64,000 nucleotides of DNA from Styela clava. Lineage: Eukaryota; Chordata; Ascidiacea; Stolidobranchia; Styelidae. The notes beneath the pieces are model-generated. The model was not told where the DNA came from. It ran no database searches and was given only the letters and a program-made list of their open reading frames with translations. The DNA is taken from NCBI RefSeq assembly GCF_964204865.1, contig NC_135252.1:11925383-11989382 (forward strand), written 5' to 3'. Of the stretch, positions 11,804 to 22,746 are shown piece by piece. Position 1 is the first letter of the stretch. The number at the start of each line of letters is the position of its first letter. A program made the translations under genes and the position numbers.

Positions 11804-14800
11804 ATGGAATTAAAAGTATGGGTTGAAGGAATACAGCGTGTTGTTTGTGGGATTACTGAGCAGACAACAGTTCAAGAGGTTGTTATTGCATTGGCACAGG
11901 CGACAGGTAGGCTCACTTTAATATATTAATTATATGTTGTGTTATCGTGTCGTACCAACATGCGCAAGTTTCCTAATATGCCATGTCGTTAACAGCGATT
12001 TCAATATGTAATTTTGCATGTTTTCTTGTCATTGCATCATGTATATATTTAGTATCTTCAATGGCAAACTTTTTCACAATCTAAAATGGGCTATGTAGCT
12101 ATTAAATGAATGGTTTTCAAGCAGCACAACTTCTAAAAAATTGACGGTAAAATCTTCGTATTTCAGGTCGCACCGGAAGATATACTTTGGTTGAAAAATG
12201 GAAAGATATGGAAAAGCTTTTGCCTCCAAGCGAGCATCCAATTAAGGTTTGTTTTTATCGTTATTTTCACTGTATATTTTTGTAAATTTGAGGGTTGGTG
12301 TAAAACTCATTTTAATAAGCCTAATACTAATGATATCTTTCGACAGGTTTTAGAGAAGTGGGGAGAATACGCAAGCGATGTCCAATTCTTACTCAAGCGT
12401 ACAGGAGCAAGTACAACAAGCAGTGATGTGGAAAATATAAAAGCACCAGAACGCAATCATTACAGGTATGATGAAGTATTTGACATGGAAGTCAATTATA
12501 TAACATCCATCAGCTTTGCATAGCTTAGTTGACTGGTGAAGCATGAATTGGCTATTTCTACCTACCATTGAATTGTATAAAACTGATATGAAGGAATGGT
12601 CAATATTCCAATGGACAGAAAAAACATCAATATATTTGTATTGTATTACAATACAGTCAGCATTTTTTGAATTGTGTTCTTAATATTATGTTGTGTGCCA
12701 GCTCCCAGCATTAATAAGTTGTCATGGTAGACACATATAATGCATAATTTAATAGCGCTTTGGAACAATTTCGATTCCTCTATTATTTTTCAATGTGAAA
12801 AATGTCTACATTGATAATGGTTGATCGGATCCTAATACTGATATGGCTCAAAATGATTAATAATATCTCTTTTACAGTTTTAGCCCTCTAAAAGTTTTGT
12901 AAACAATTCTTCATTATCGGTCTATTAGGATGTACTTGTCCTTTATTGTGATCTATTGCAGATTTGCAGTGGTTCCCAAGCTCATTTTCAAGCGACCCAA
13001 ATTTAAAAAAAAAATAATTTTGTAAAATTTGCGACCCAAGGATATGTGCACATAATAAATAGCATGTAGTGCTTTCATGGCCACAAAATTATAAAATTGA
13101 ATAAATGACTAATACAAAACAGTCATTTCTTATTTATGTAGCATTTATTTCAACAGAAATTGATTCAAAGTTGCACTGGCGAAAAAGCTGCGCTTGTTTG
13201 CTGTTAGGAAGTTTTTGAAATCAGGGTGGTGCCGCGGTGGTTTATTTAAATGAATTATATGCTGCCAAGATTTTATACCGTGATACTTCTCGCATATACA
13301 GTTACTACTGAGCTACACTACAATACCAAATATAAAATAAACAATACAATTTCCTAACAAATGAAACCAATAACTTTTAAGCTTGTTGAAAAAAGTTTGT
13401 TTTGGGCCGCGACCCATAGGTTGAAAAACACGGATCTATTGCATATAGCCTATTACAAATATTCTTCTTTTTTAGACAAAGTCTACCACCACTTGCTAAA
13501 AATAGAGAGAAGAGTGAGATGTTACAAGGCCTCAAAAGAAAAGAACCCAAACGGAAATCACTTACAATAACTGGTGGAACTTCACAAAATTATGGTGATG
13601 ATAGCAGAGGTACAAGCAGAGGCTATTATTAATTTTAATGTATTTGGTTAGTTCCAACAAGATTAATTCATTTCTTCCCATAAAGTGAGAAAACTGAGGA
13701 TTTGATTCTCCTATCTCTGCAACTGTAATCATCTGAAAAATATTATTTTTTTAAACAAATTCATACTAGTTATGCATACTAGGATATTTAGGTACATGCT
13801 GTCTATAAAGATATATGAAGTTAGCCATAGCATAAAATAGTGCTTAGTTTTATTCTGATACTTTTCTTAAGTATTCATCTCTATCGATATGTTTCATTGC
13901 AATTTCCATTATATCCTTCGCTTATAGACAAACGAAGCCAGAACAGCAATGGTAACAACAATAGAACTCAGATTTCAACAGAGGATGCAAGACCTTCTCG
14001 TTATGATCGATCAACGTCTGGTTCTGTCCCGGCAAATGTCAGAAAAGCCGCTGAAAAATTCAGTTCTAATGCACTGAACAAAGACTCTGGGAGACGAGAT
14101 AAGAGCCGAGATAGAGACGGTAAATCGAAAAGTAAACACAAATATGATAAAAAGACCAAAGAAGATGACAGAAAAGTTTCCGCAAAAACTCCTCTGATGC
14201 CTCCTCACACGCAAGGAGGAAGAAACAATGTCAGTTCTGCAACTGAAGCTCTTTTTCCTTCAGAAACCAAGAGTGATGTGTTCGCAAAATCTCCTATAAG
14301 AAAAAATGCAGATAACCAGATAAAAAATGTTAATATCAAAAGTGGTGGAAAAGTTCCACTTATGCCTCCAACGAATAAAGTATTGCGCAATCGGAACCAA
14401 AGCAACAGTTTTGACAAGCCACAAGCATCGCCTAGCTCTCCAAGTAGTTCAGAAAATCATTCAAATAATTTGAGTTCCAGTTCAATGACTCCAACACCAT
14501 TCTCGTTGCCCAATGAAAACAAACTCTCAAACTCTTCATATAGATATGGTAATTCGCTACCTCGGTCGAAAAAGAAATCATGGAGTGAAGCAAATAGTTC
14601 TTCTGTAGATGATAGCAAAAAGCAATTGAATAAAGAAACGAATAGACGATCTGCGTTGATGCCACCAACTCAAAAGCAACGCGCCATGACACCCAATCCA
14701 CAAATCCATCGAGATGCTTATCAAAACAATTCGAGACATAGTTATCATCCGACCTCGCCCGTTCCAATGCAGTCTAGTAAATTATCAGAGCAGGCAAGAG

Positions 14801-17250
14801 CGAAAGAAGATTTTTCAAAGTTAGTTTCTGAACAGCAGAAGCATGTTGAAGAGCAAAAAGACACGATATCAGCATTGGATAAACAAATTCAAATTATTAT
14901 TGACGCAATGCAACAGAGGGATAGGGAAATAGAGGTTTGTACTATTTTTTTATATGGAACTCGGCATTGGTTCTTGTTATTATGCCTGAATCATAATACA
15001 TTTCGGTTACTTTTTGATCATCTATATCGGGTGTTGATCCCTATTGTTAAAAATTTCTCCAGGGTGCCACGCAATTCTGGTTGAAAACCACTGCTCTGCC
15101 TATAGGGCATAAATTTTGTAATATTGTCATATTAATGTGGTCACCGAACCAGCTAACAATCACTACCACAAATCGAATTATTCAGTTTTATAAAGAACTA
15201 TCTGGGCTGTGCATCCAGTAGCTCTCAGTTAGAATTTGTATGTAGAGTGTGTGTGATTAATTTAAAAAGGAAAATCTATTTGTTTGTAATATGTAAGACC
15301 ATGAGGCTATTTTTAACCGTCAGTAGGTCTGGCATGCTGTTTCGATGCCAGTGTTCCTAATCACATGTTATTAATTACTTTTGCCTAGTTGATGGTATAA
15401 TGAATTACATTTACAGGCTCAAATTACACAGCTAGAAGAGAAAAATAGATCGCTAGAGATTGAATATGAAAGTGAATACAATGTCCCTGAAGAGCTTTCA
15501 GCAGAAGACGCAAAAGGTATGGATTATTGCAATTGCTTTTAATTGTGGTTCATAAAAAATGATTTCCAAACGCGTAAATCAGTTTACTATGTTATCAATA
15601 GCATTTTTGCGATTGTTGGTCTCATTCAGTTTATTGGATTTTTTTTTAGAATCCATGACAAAAAGACAAATGAGTAATCTACAAGCTAAAATAGATCGAT
15701 CGTCAGCTGATATTTCTGCTTGCTCAAGAAAGAAAGAGGATCTAACTAAGGTAACCTGTTCTTTTTTAATTACGGTTCAAACACAGCTTTATTAGTTTTT
15801 ATCTCATGAACAGTTAATCTCTTACAATAAATAGTATCTGATAATTTGAATACAAGAGATCGATAAGAAATAATATCGATTTAAGTTCGTATATAAAATT
15901 CTAGAATTACAATGCATACCATCATTTATATATTATTATTTTCATATCATTTTGCTAGCTTTAAAAAACTTAGAAATGATATTTCTGAACCAGGTGTCTA
16001 TAAAGTGGTTAGTTTTTAGGTTGAATGCATCAGTGATGCATGTTTTTCTTCGATAATTTTACGTATTATAAATATTTTCCACTGACAATAATAGGTTGAT
16101 TCGTGTCAAGTAATCCATGCCAAGGGTTTATTTCATTATAACCAGGTGGAAAAAGAGTGTTTTGCTCTTCTTATTTTCCATTGCAACTGAAGGGTGTACG
16201 GTAGCGATGTGCTTATCACCATTTGCATGTTTTCTCTATGCAGGCAATTGCTGAAGAAAGTCATCTACAGAGAGCAAAACAACAAAGAGTGGCCGAAAAT
16301 AATAAAAACATTGCAATGAAAAGTAAAAAGGATATTGATCATATTAATTGGAATCTTAACTCGATGAAAGATGAAATTGAAAGAATTCAGAGCCAAATTG
16401 TCAACAGAGAACAAGGTAAACTGGAACATGCATCCTCAAGCTTGGGTAGTTTTCGGATTGAAAAAAATTTCTGTACTTGAGTTTTATTACTTAATAATAA
16501 AAGCGAATTGATATCATTTTCAGATTTCATATGAAGCAGTGTTTCATGCTACTCATGCTAGATAAACTAAGGCTTATTTTTTATATAGCGATGGGATCTT
16601 GTCCTGTAATTGACTATGTAAATTTCCATTTGGAACTAGTGAAAATTTATAGGAGATGCTATACACAACTTCCTATCAAATAGCAAGTTTATTTGTGGCA
16701 AATATTTTGAATAGGTAGTTAGAAGAATGTCAAAATCTGTCATTAGTCATGATTAAACAGAGAAATATTGCTGAGTAGTGCTTATGAATTTAAACTAATT
16801 AAATTAAAATTGCATTATAGTGATTGTTGACATGAAAGTGAGCTTCCATGTAACCGAGTTTTAATATAATTGTATTCTTTGTACAGATATCGATCATAAA
16901 TATTCATCTCTCGATTTATTGAATCGAGAGTTACGTCAAGTCAACTTACAACAGTTCATCAGGAAAACAGGATCCAAAGTAACAGTCTTGCCACCTGAGA
17001 CCGAAGAATCCGACACTAGAGGTAAGACGCAAATAGATCATGAATTGAATTTTTTCTTTTTCAATACATACCATATTGGGCTTTTTCACTTTATTACATA
17101 TATGAATGAAATGTATATTACTTTTCAGCTCAATCCATGAGAAGAATGTATGAATCAAGTCCTTCTCTCAATGTAGGTGGGTCTCGTTCACCATTTTCAG
17201 CTGCTCCACCCTCACCACAAGCTGGCAATTCTGAAGGTGTATGGGTCTGA
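11804..17250 (+). CDS. RASSF8: N-terminal RASSF protein, RASSF7/8 type
   Basis: Ten exons: 11804-11906, 12167-12246, 12347-12465, 13476-13609, 13928-14934, 15417-15516, 15650-15750, 16244-16415, 16887-17021 and 17129-17250. They total 2073 bases (690 residues) and all have GT-AG junctions in matching phase. Residues 1-82 form the N-terminal Ras-association domain; the start MELKVWV and the block [14 protein letters not shown] are near-identical to vertebrate RASSF8. RQSLPPLAK and [11 protein letters not shown] follow, again RASSF8 hallmarks. One long exon encodes a serine/asparagine-rich linker (about 146-330) with three LMPP motifs at 235, 290 and 389. Coiled coil then runs to about 620, followed by the signature [10 protein letters not shown] (621-630). 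The protein ends EGVWV, where vertebrate RASSF8 ends EGIYV. Family members act at cell junctions as adaptor or growth-restraining proteins; that role is inferred. At 690 residues it is much longer than human RASSF8 because of the linker. Confidence 0.93.
12961..13433. mobile_element. hAT-type MITE in RASSF8 intron 3
   Basis: The left end has CAGTGGTTCCCAAGC and the right end has GGTTGAAAAACACGG, imperfect inverted repeats of the very common hAT end CAGTGGTTCCCAACC. Internal GCGACCC / GGGCCGCGACCC blocks also match such elements. The 10-bp word ATCTATTGCA occurs directly on both sides (12951-12960 and 13434-13443), fitting an 8-bp hAT duplication plus a little extra. The element has no coding capacity and lies wholly within the intron. 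Confidence 0.65.
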
Positions 17251-17786
17251 TGGAACTCTCAACCCTGCTGTACACTAAATGTTCCATTACCATATTCCAC
17301 TGCTGTGCATGCTGTTACAGACTACCCGTTTCTTGTAACGGCTATTAATCATAAAAAATATGGAATTTGTCTGTAACAAAATCATATGTATCAAGTCGAT
17401 GTGAACTATGTGCTGTTAATAGATCACTTTCCAAACTCTTTTTTTGCATTTCAAAGAACATTTGTCTATCTACTTGTTATACAGATAAAAAAGACAATCT
17501 AAATGTAATTCAGAATCCAGCATTATCGTCTGGAATCCAGTTCTGTGTATTCAATAAGATTCGATAACATTCCATGCATCATATTTTGCAATTTTAACTC
17601 TAAAATGAATTGGTTTGATGCAATTTCAAGCCAAATTCTAATTTTAAGTTTATCTAGGAATCCAGGATATGAGTATCTAAACTTCATTTGCCTCTCCATC
17701 TCAAAAAAGTAATACAACAGCAGAACTTGGATATTATTCACCTAAATTCTGATTACTAGGCAGACAAATATTGATTGTGGTTGACA

Positions 17787-17792
17787 AATAAA
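17787..17792 (+). promoter_or_regulatory. Candidate polyadenylation signal of RASSF8
   Basis: An AATAAA hexamer lies 537 bases after the RASSF8 stop codon. It is the first canonical hexamer downstream on the + strand that I noticed. Another follows near 17930. Confidence 0.4.
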
Positions 17793-18239
17793 GTTGATTG
17801 TGCCTCTTCTGCTAACTGTCGCTATGTCATTTGGAATATTAATTTTTATGCATTTTTGTTTTTCTCTAGCAGTATTATGATTCACTTAAAATATAATGTG
17901 AATTAAGTGAGATGACGCATCTTCATCGTTGAAATAAATCAGAATATGTTTTATATTGTTATTTTCTTTTATAATTTTTTGTTTGACAATATATCTTTTA
18001 TTCACAAAAATCCATGAAGCATATTGATCAGATTATCATTCGATGGAACTTTGTTTTGACCAATTTGTACACTGCCCTTGCTTTACTTTTTTTATTATTG
18101 TCTAACTATGTCAGTTGAAAATAAATGGTACTTTATATATATTTATATGTTTTATAAGTTAAAAAGTTAGTTCATTTGTGCTCAGCATTAAAAAAGAGCT
18201 TATCGCCACAGGCTTATTCTTCTGCGTGACTGTGATTTT

Positions 18240-18530
18240 ATGGGACAGGAGTTCTGGCATGTATTTGTAGAAAAACCCTTCCCTCCTGTACATATACATA
18301 TTCAGCTCAAGCCAGTCAGGTACGTGCAGACGTCGGTGGTTTCTCACCCATTTTATCTGGTTAATGAACAAGATCATATGAGAGAGAAATATATCCCACA
18401 GACGGCGTTTGATAACAAAAAATACATGGAAAAAAAGATGCGGTCAAATTCATTATACTGTACAAGACTGATTCAAAAATACGCCGCTAACTTCAATCAA
18501 CTCATCCGAGATTTTAGCTTTGAAAACTGA
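18240..18530 (+). CDS. Unrecognised 96-residue open frame
   Basis: An open frame lies between the RASSF8 polyadenylation signal and the mL51 start. It begins MGQEFWHVFVEKPFPP, is rich in aromatic and basic residues, and ends in an asparagine/phenylalanine-rich tail. It is open upstream to 18191, and an acceptor-like CCACAG at about 18205-18210 could make it a terminal exon. The opposite strand is also open over 18159-18377, so coding sense is uncertain. I recognise no family. It could be part of the RASSF8 3' untranslated region, a small gene, or chance. Confidence 0.25.
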   Translation: MGQEFWHVFVEKPFPPVHIHIQLKPVRYVQTSVVSHPFYLVNEQDHMREKYIPQTAFDNKKYMEKKMRSNSLYCTRLIQKYAANFNQLIRDFSFEN

Positions 18531-18851
18531 GGTACGACGGGTCATTTAAAAATCCTAATTGGAGGTGTGAGCACAAACATTTGTGAACAATGTCTAAAAA
18601 CCATTAACACTAGGAATCAACTTAATACTAAAAATTAGACGGAGTATAATAAAAAAAGTCTGTTCTTGCCATTCTGCAAAATGGGTTACTCTTTTTCGCC
18701 ACTTAGTGGCAATGTGGAGCGAAGTTGTTGTCCCAAGCAATGCGTACTGCAGTCGAGGACAATATTAGGCCTAGCCTAGTTCAATTTTCGCTCTTGGTAA
18801 TCAATCATATGCGACTGAATAAATGTACCGCAATCGTTCTCAGCTGAAGAG

Positions 18852-20875
18852 ATGAACTGTGCCCTGAGGACTTTGGTGTTGAGTCGTGTTTTACCTACTT
18901 GTCATTCAACAGCTACTGATTTTTTTTCAACCAGTAAGTAGGCTAAATACGGTACTTTCGTTTTACTGCCCGTACATAACACTGTACCGTAATATCTGAA
19001 TATGCGGGTCTGGTACCGGTATAGTTTAGTACCACATGCACTTATAGTTTGCCTGGCTCAACAATTTTTGCATATGTTAATCCTAACCCCCACCTGACTA
19101 CGTCACCAAAAAATTACGTCATTTGGACGTCACAGTGGCGTAATAAGACCCACCAAAGTATGAGGATGGTCGTCCAAAACGCGCAGACGATCAACATCCA
19201 ACATCCGAATTGTTTTCTATGTTCCATTCCATATCTTTCTTTTTGTGATATATCAATATACAGATATCATTCTATTTTCTGTATTGTAACTGTTTCAGTT
19301 TAACTTAAATCTTTGGGATGTGCTCAATTGTATTTGTTATGCATTTTGTCAGTTATAACCAAAAATTGGGCTGGAAAATCCTAACAAGCAGAACGCACCT
19401 AATTTGGGAGAATGTATTTACAACACATCCTCGGACTCTTACAGAATTTTTTTGTGTCGTTAGATAGAGCCTAAGAGCTACATTAAAATATGAAAAATGA
19501 TCTGAAATATGTCTGTGTTAAATGAAATGTAGGTTACATATAAAGCAAGTCAATAAAATGTTAATATTACTGTATTAAATAGTCAAAAATAACTGTCAAT
19601 GTTTTTATTAATATTCAAAATAAGCATGAGAAATATTATAATGGTAAGTCATAAGATGAACTTTTCTGAGTTGAAGGTCTGAAACATCCATTAGAATTAC
19701 ATGTTAGGGCGATTCTCACTAACACTATTTATCTCCTGCAATTTAAATATAATTGAGACATAAAAAAACATACAGTTAATAACTGAGTTTAGCAGAGAAA
19801 CCCAACTTTTCATGACATGATTTTCTCTTACCTCCAGTTATAACATAGACCATTCAAACTATGGCCTAGAATCCACTTTGCTTTCATCCTGTATTTAATC
19901 AATATTGCATGCTTACTCTAAATCGCAACAACATAGTTATCTTCGCTAGAAATAACTTAGAATGCTTTTACGGACTTAAATATTGATCTCTGTTGCTCAT
20001 ATTCATTTAACTTCTCTTAACTGTTTTAGGTGCTTGTGCATTGGGTTATAAAAAGTATAAAAGAAGATGGGTTAACACTGAAAACTGGCCAAAAAATAGA
20101 GTAACTGATGAAACATGGGCACCTAATGTTCCAATGGAACAGAATAATAATCCCTGGTCACCTGAAAATGCTTACTTCGGAACTTATGACTTCATGGATA
20201 TTTTAGGTGATTATTAATGTGATCATTAACTTTTTTATGATTTTACTAAAGTATGTATTATCTTTATTGCAAGCATCAGAATAACAATATTTTGATAATA
20301 CACTGATAAATAATAAAAGGTTATAACCAATTGCATGTTTACTATATTCTTGAGCAAGTTGGTAGGGCATAAATGGTGATAAATACAGCAACAGAGTGTT
20401 CTCTTGAAAAAATGTTTAATGTTATTCTAGGAAATGATGTTACAATGGAACCTGCTTTATTGTGTAAAGGCCCTTCTTATCTTCGTGGTAAACGGTTGAT
20501 GGAGGTTCAAATGTTATTAAACAGGTATGTTAAAGTATGCATATTGTTTTTTATTATTCCTTCAGTCTTTGATATTATTTCCTTTTAATCCAAACCCTAG
20601 ATTTTGTATGTTACCCAGCAATGGTTACTATGCACATTTTAATTAATCATCCCATTTCTAAATCTAGATTGACATATGCTCTATGATCTTCCACTGTTGT
20701 ATAACTTCATCAAATTTCTGCTTCATTATCATGATAAGATCATAATATATTTGAATGTATATGCAGGAGGAAGCAGTATGGAGCAAGAATGCATGCAGAG
20801 GATTTGAATCAAACTGACAAACGTATTAAATATTTATTAACAGTTTACAATCGAAGGAAGAAAAATCATGGTTGA
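18852..20875 (+). CDS. MRPL51: Mitochondrial large-subunit ribosomal protein mL51
   Basis: Four exons: 18852-18933, 20030-20206, 20431-20524 and 20767-20875. They total 462 bases (153 residues) with all phases consistent. The C-terminal half matches the mL51 family: YFGTYDFMDILG corresponds to human MFGVYDNIGILG, YLRGKRLMEVQ to WLRGWKGNELQ, and GARMHAEDLNQTDKRIKYL to GSRMFADDLHNLNKRIRYL, ending in a basic tail. Exon 1 (start MNCALRTLVLSRVLP) is short, with arginine, serine and leucine and no acidic residue at its start, as expected for a mitochondrial targeting peptide. It was chosen because its donor (A|GTAAGT) supplies exactly the one base that exon 2 needs. Residues 30-80 contain a tryptophan- and asparagine-rich insert, making the protein about 25 residues longer than the human one (128). 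It is a structural component of the mitoribosome. Confidence 0.93.
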
Positions 20876-21595
20876 AAATGAAATTGTTTTATATTTCGTT
20901 TTTTTTTTTGTATATTTGGGCGGTTCAGATAAAAGGTCTTGGACAATGCCAATACCCTGCAAATAGATCCAAGACGAGCGAAGAAGCTTGTCCAAAACTC
21001 ACCTTTTTACAAAAATTCTCTTCCTTTTCATGAGATTTTGACAAATAAACCTTTGTGAAGATTATAAATCACCTTTCATATGGGTTACATTTATGTACCG
21101 CACATTTTACATCATTGAACCACTGTACGAAAATATTGCAGTGTGATACATCTCCTAATTACTCAATTTTTCGCCACTGAGTTTTCAACCAGAGTTAAAC
21201 TTCGTGCATAAAAGGTGAGTGCAGCCCTCTGTACTGGACCTGACTAGAGTCGTCTTTAGGCAAATATAATATGATTAGGAAGTTTCTGAAAATTATTCCT
21301 CTCTCACTTTGTTCAGGATTATGTCATCAGCAGTGCTATCTATTTGACTTCAAACTTAAAAAACTTGTATGTGAAGAGGGCATTAGAATTCCCTCTCCAT
21401 GAAATTTGGAAGAACGACTCATGACTCTCATACTAGATAAGTGAGCTCTGGCTTAACACGTTTTGTGCCAGTTCAGATAGAAAATAAATACGTTTCTGGC
21501 ATAAAACCTGCCGCTCCAAGGAGTAAATGCGCCAAGGTTCATTTGAACAAATACACTGGGTGTGACTTGTCCCCGCAATGATTAAGTTGTTGTTG
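20876..21595. other. mL51 3' flank
   Basis: An AATAAA at 21044-21049 (+) lies 169 bases after the mL51 stop and is a good polyadenylation signal. Nothing else was recognised before the LINE remnant begins. Confidence 0.4.
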
Positions 21596-22640
21596 TTAAC
21601 ACCCTCCGTCGTTCTGTGTTTGAAGACCCAGGAACACGGCGGCTTCGACCGAATTCTCCCATAGGTCCCTTGTGGTTAGATGTGTTGGTTTGGCTGAACA
21701 TATAAATAGATGTGGGACGTCGTGCGGGCCGGTCCCGCACTCGGGGCAGATATCCCTTATTGCTGGATCAATGCGTGTCATGTAGTGGTTTGTTTGACTC
21801 CACCCAGAGCGTAGCTGAGAGAGCGTGTAGTTCTGGGCAGGGAACTTTCGGATTTGCTGATCGGTGGTGGATAGCCTCCCAGGACCAAGTTTTGTTTTTG
21901 GTGGCAAAGGTAGTCTGACACGAATTTAGTATGAATTTCTTGGAGTGCTATATTTCTCGGCATATTGGAAAATGCTTCAGTCAAGTAGCCAAATGTCTCA
22001 ATCAATCCCTTCTTGATTTTTCGATGTGGCGGTTCTCTGATGCTTGTTATGTGGCAGGGGTGGTATTGGTCGTAGCATCCGGCAAGGAATTGCGAGGATA
22101 GCATTACATTGTGAGCCTTCACTGGCAGCAACTTTGTTTCTCGGTGGAGATGATTTTCGCTGGCCATGAGGTGACATCCTGTGATAGTTCTAAGAGCCGC
22201 ATTTTGCCTTCGTTGTAGGGAGTTCCAGTGCGTAGCGCTGAGCTGGTTCCATTACATTTGAACCCATGACAATTGCACCTGCATACTATTGCACCTATGG
22301 AAATTTTGTTGTTGTACGGATAGTTGAACCCATACTAACCCTAACCCATGGGTTTCAGCACCCGCATATTGATTGAACCCGCGGATATAGACATGGGTTC
22401 AAATGTACAGTCACCCGCTGAGCTGGGGTGTCCAAATTGGTGCAGCATAATTTACGACGGATCGACCGATAGGTTTGTAGGTGGTAAGGAGTGTATTCTT
22501 GTCTTTACCCCATGTAGTACCCGCGAGTGACTTTGAACATTGTTGCGGCTTTGAACTCGGTTGTTAACACTGCTGGCGTGTGCTGCAAAGGTGTAGTGAT
22601 GATTGAGTGTATTTAATGCCCGAAAAACTGTATGCAAAAA
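21596..22640 (-). mobile_element. Decayed jockey-like non-LTR retrotransposon (3' end)
   Basis: Read on the minus strand, the open pieces show the C-terminal part of a jockey-clade reverse transcriptase. First comes a segment around 22430-22500 (frame with YKPIGRSVVNYAAPIW), then ALRTITGCHLM and a HRETKLLPVKAHN block (about 22100-22180). The last piece (21596-21907) carries LSQLRSGW, DICPECG and HDVPHLFIC, which is the CCHC-like tail seen in these elements. The copy is 5'-truncated. It is interrupted by a small MITE (22253-22408) and has at least one frameshift near 21830, where the reading passes from the 21778-22167 frame to the 21596-21907 frame. It cannot encode a working protein. Confidence 0.75.
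22253..22408. mobile_element. Small MITE nested in the LINE
   Basis: ACATTTGAACCCATG at the left is inverted as CATGGGTTCAAATGT at the right, a perfect 15-bp inverted repeat about 155 bp apart. Outside it, the word CGCTGAGCTGG occurs on both sides (about 22235-22245 and 22417-22427). The LINE reading resumes across it (APIW... before, ALRTITG... after, on the minus strand), which supports a later insertion. The exact element edges relative to the duplicated word are unclear. The interior contains CCCATACTAACCCTAACCC and is non-coding. Confidence 0.55.
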
Positions 22641-22746
22641 GTTTACAAAACATTCTGGCGAGACGGGAATTACACATTTATTTAAAATTGAATATTATTG
22701 AGGTGAACAGAGCGGAAAATACTTTATGATGAACCTATGATACGAC

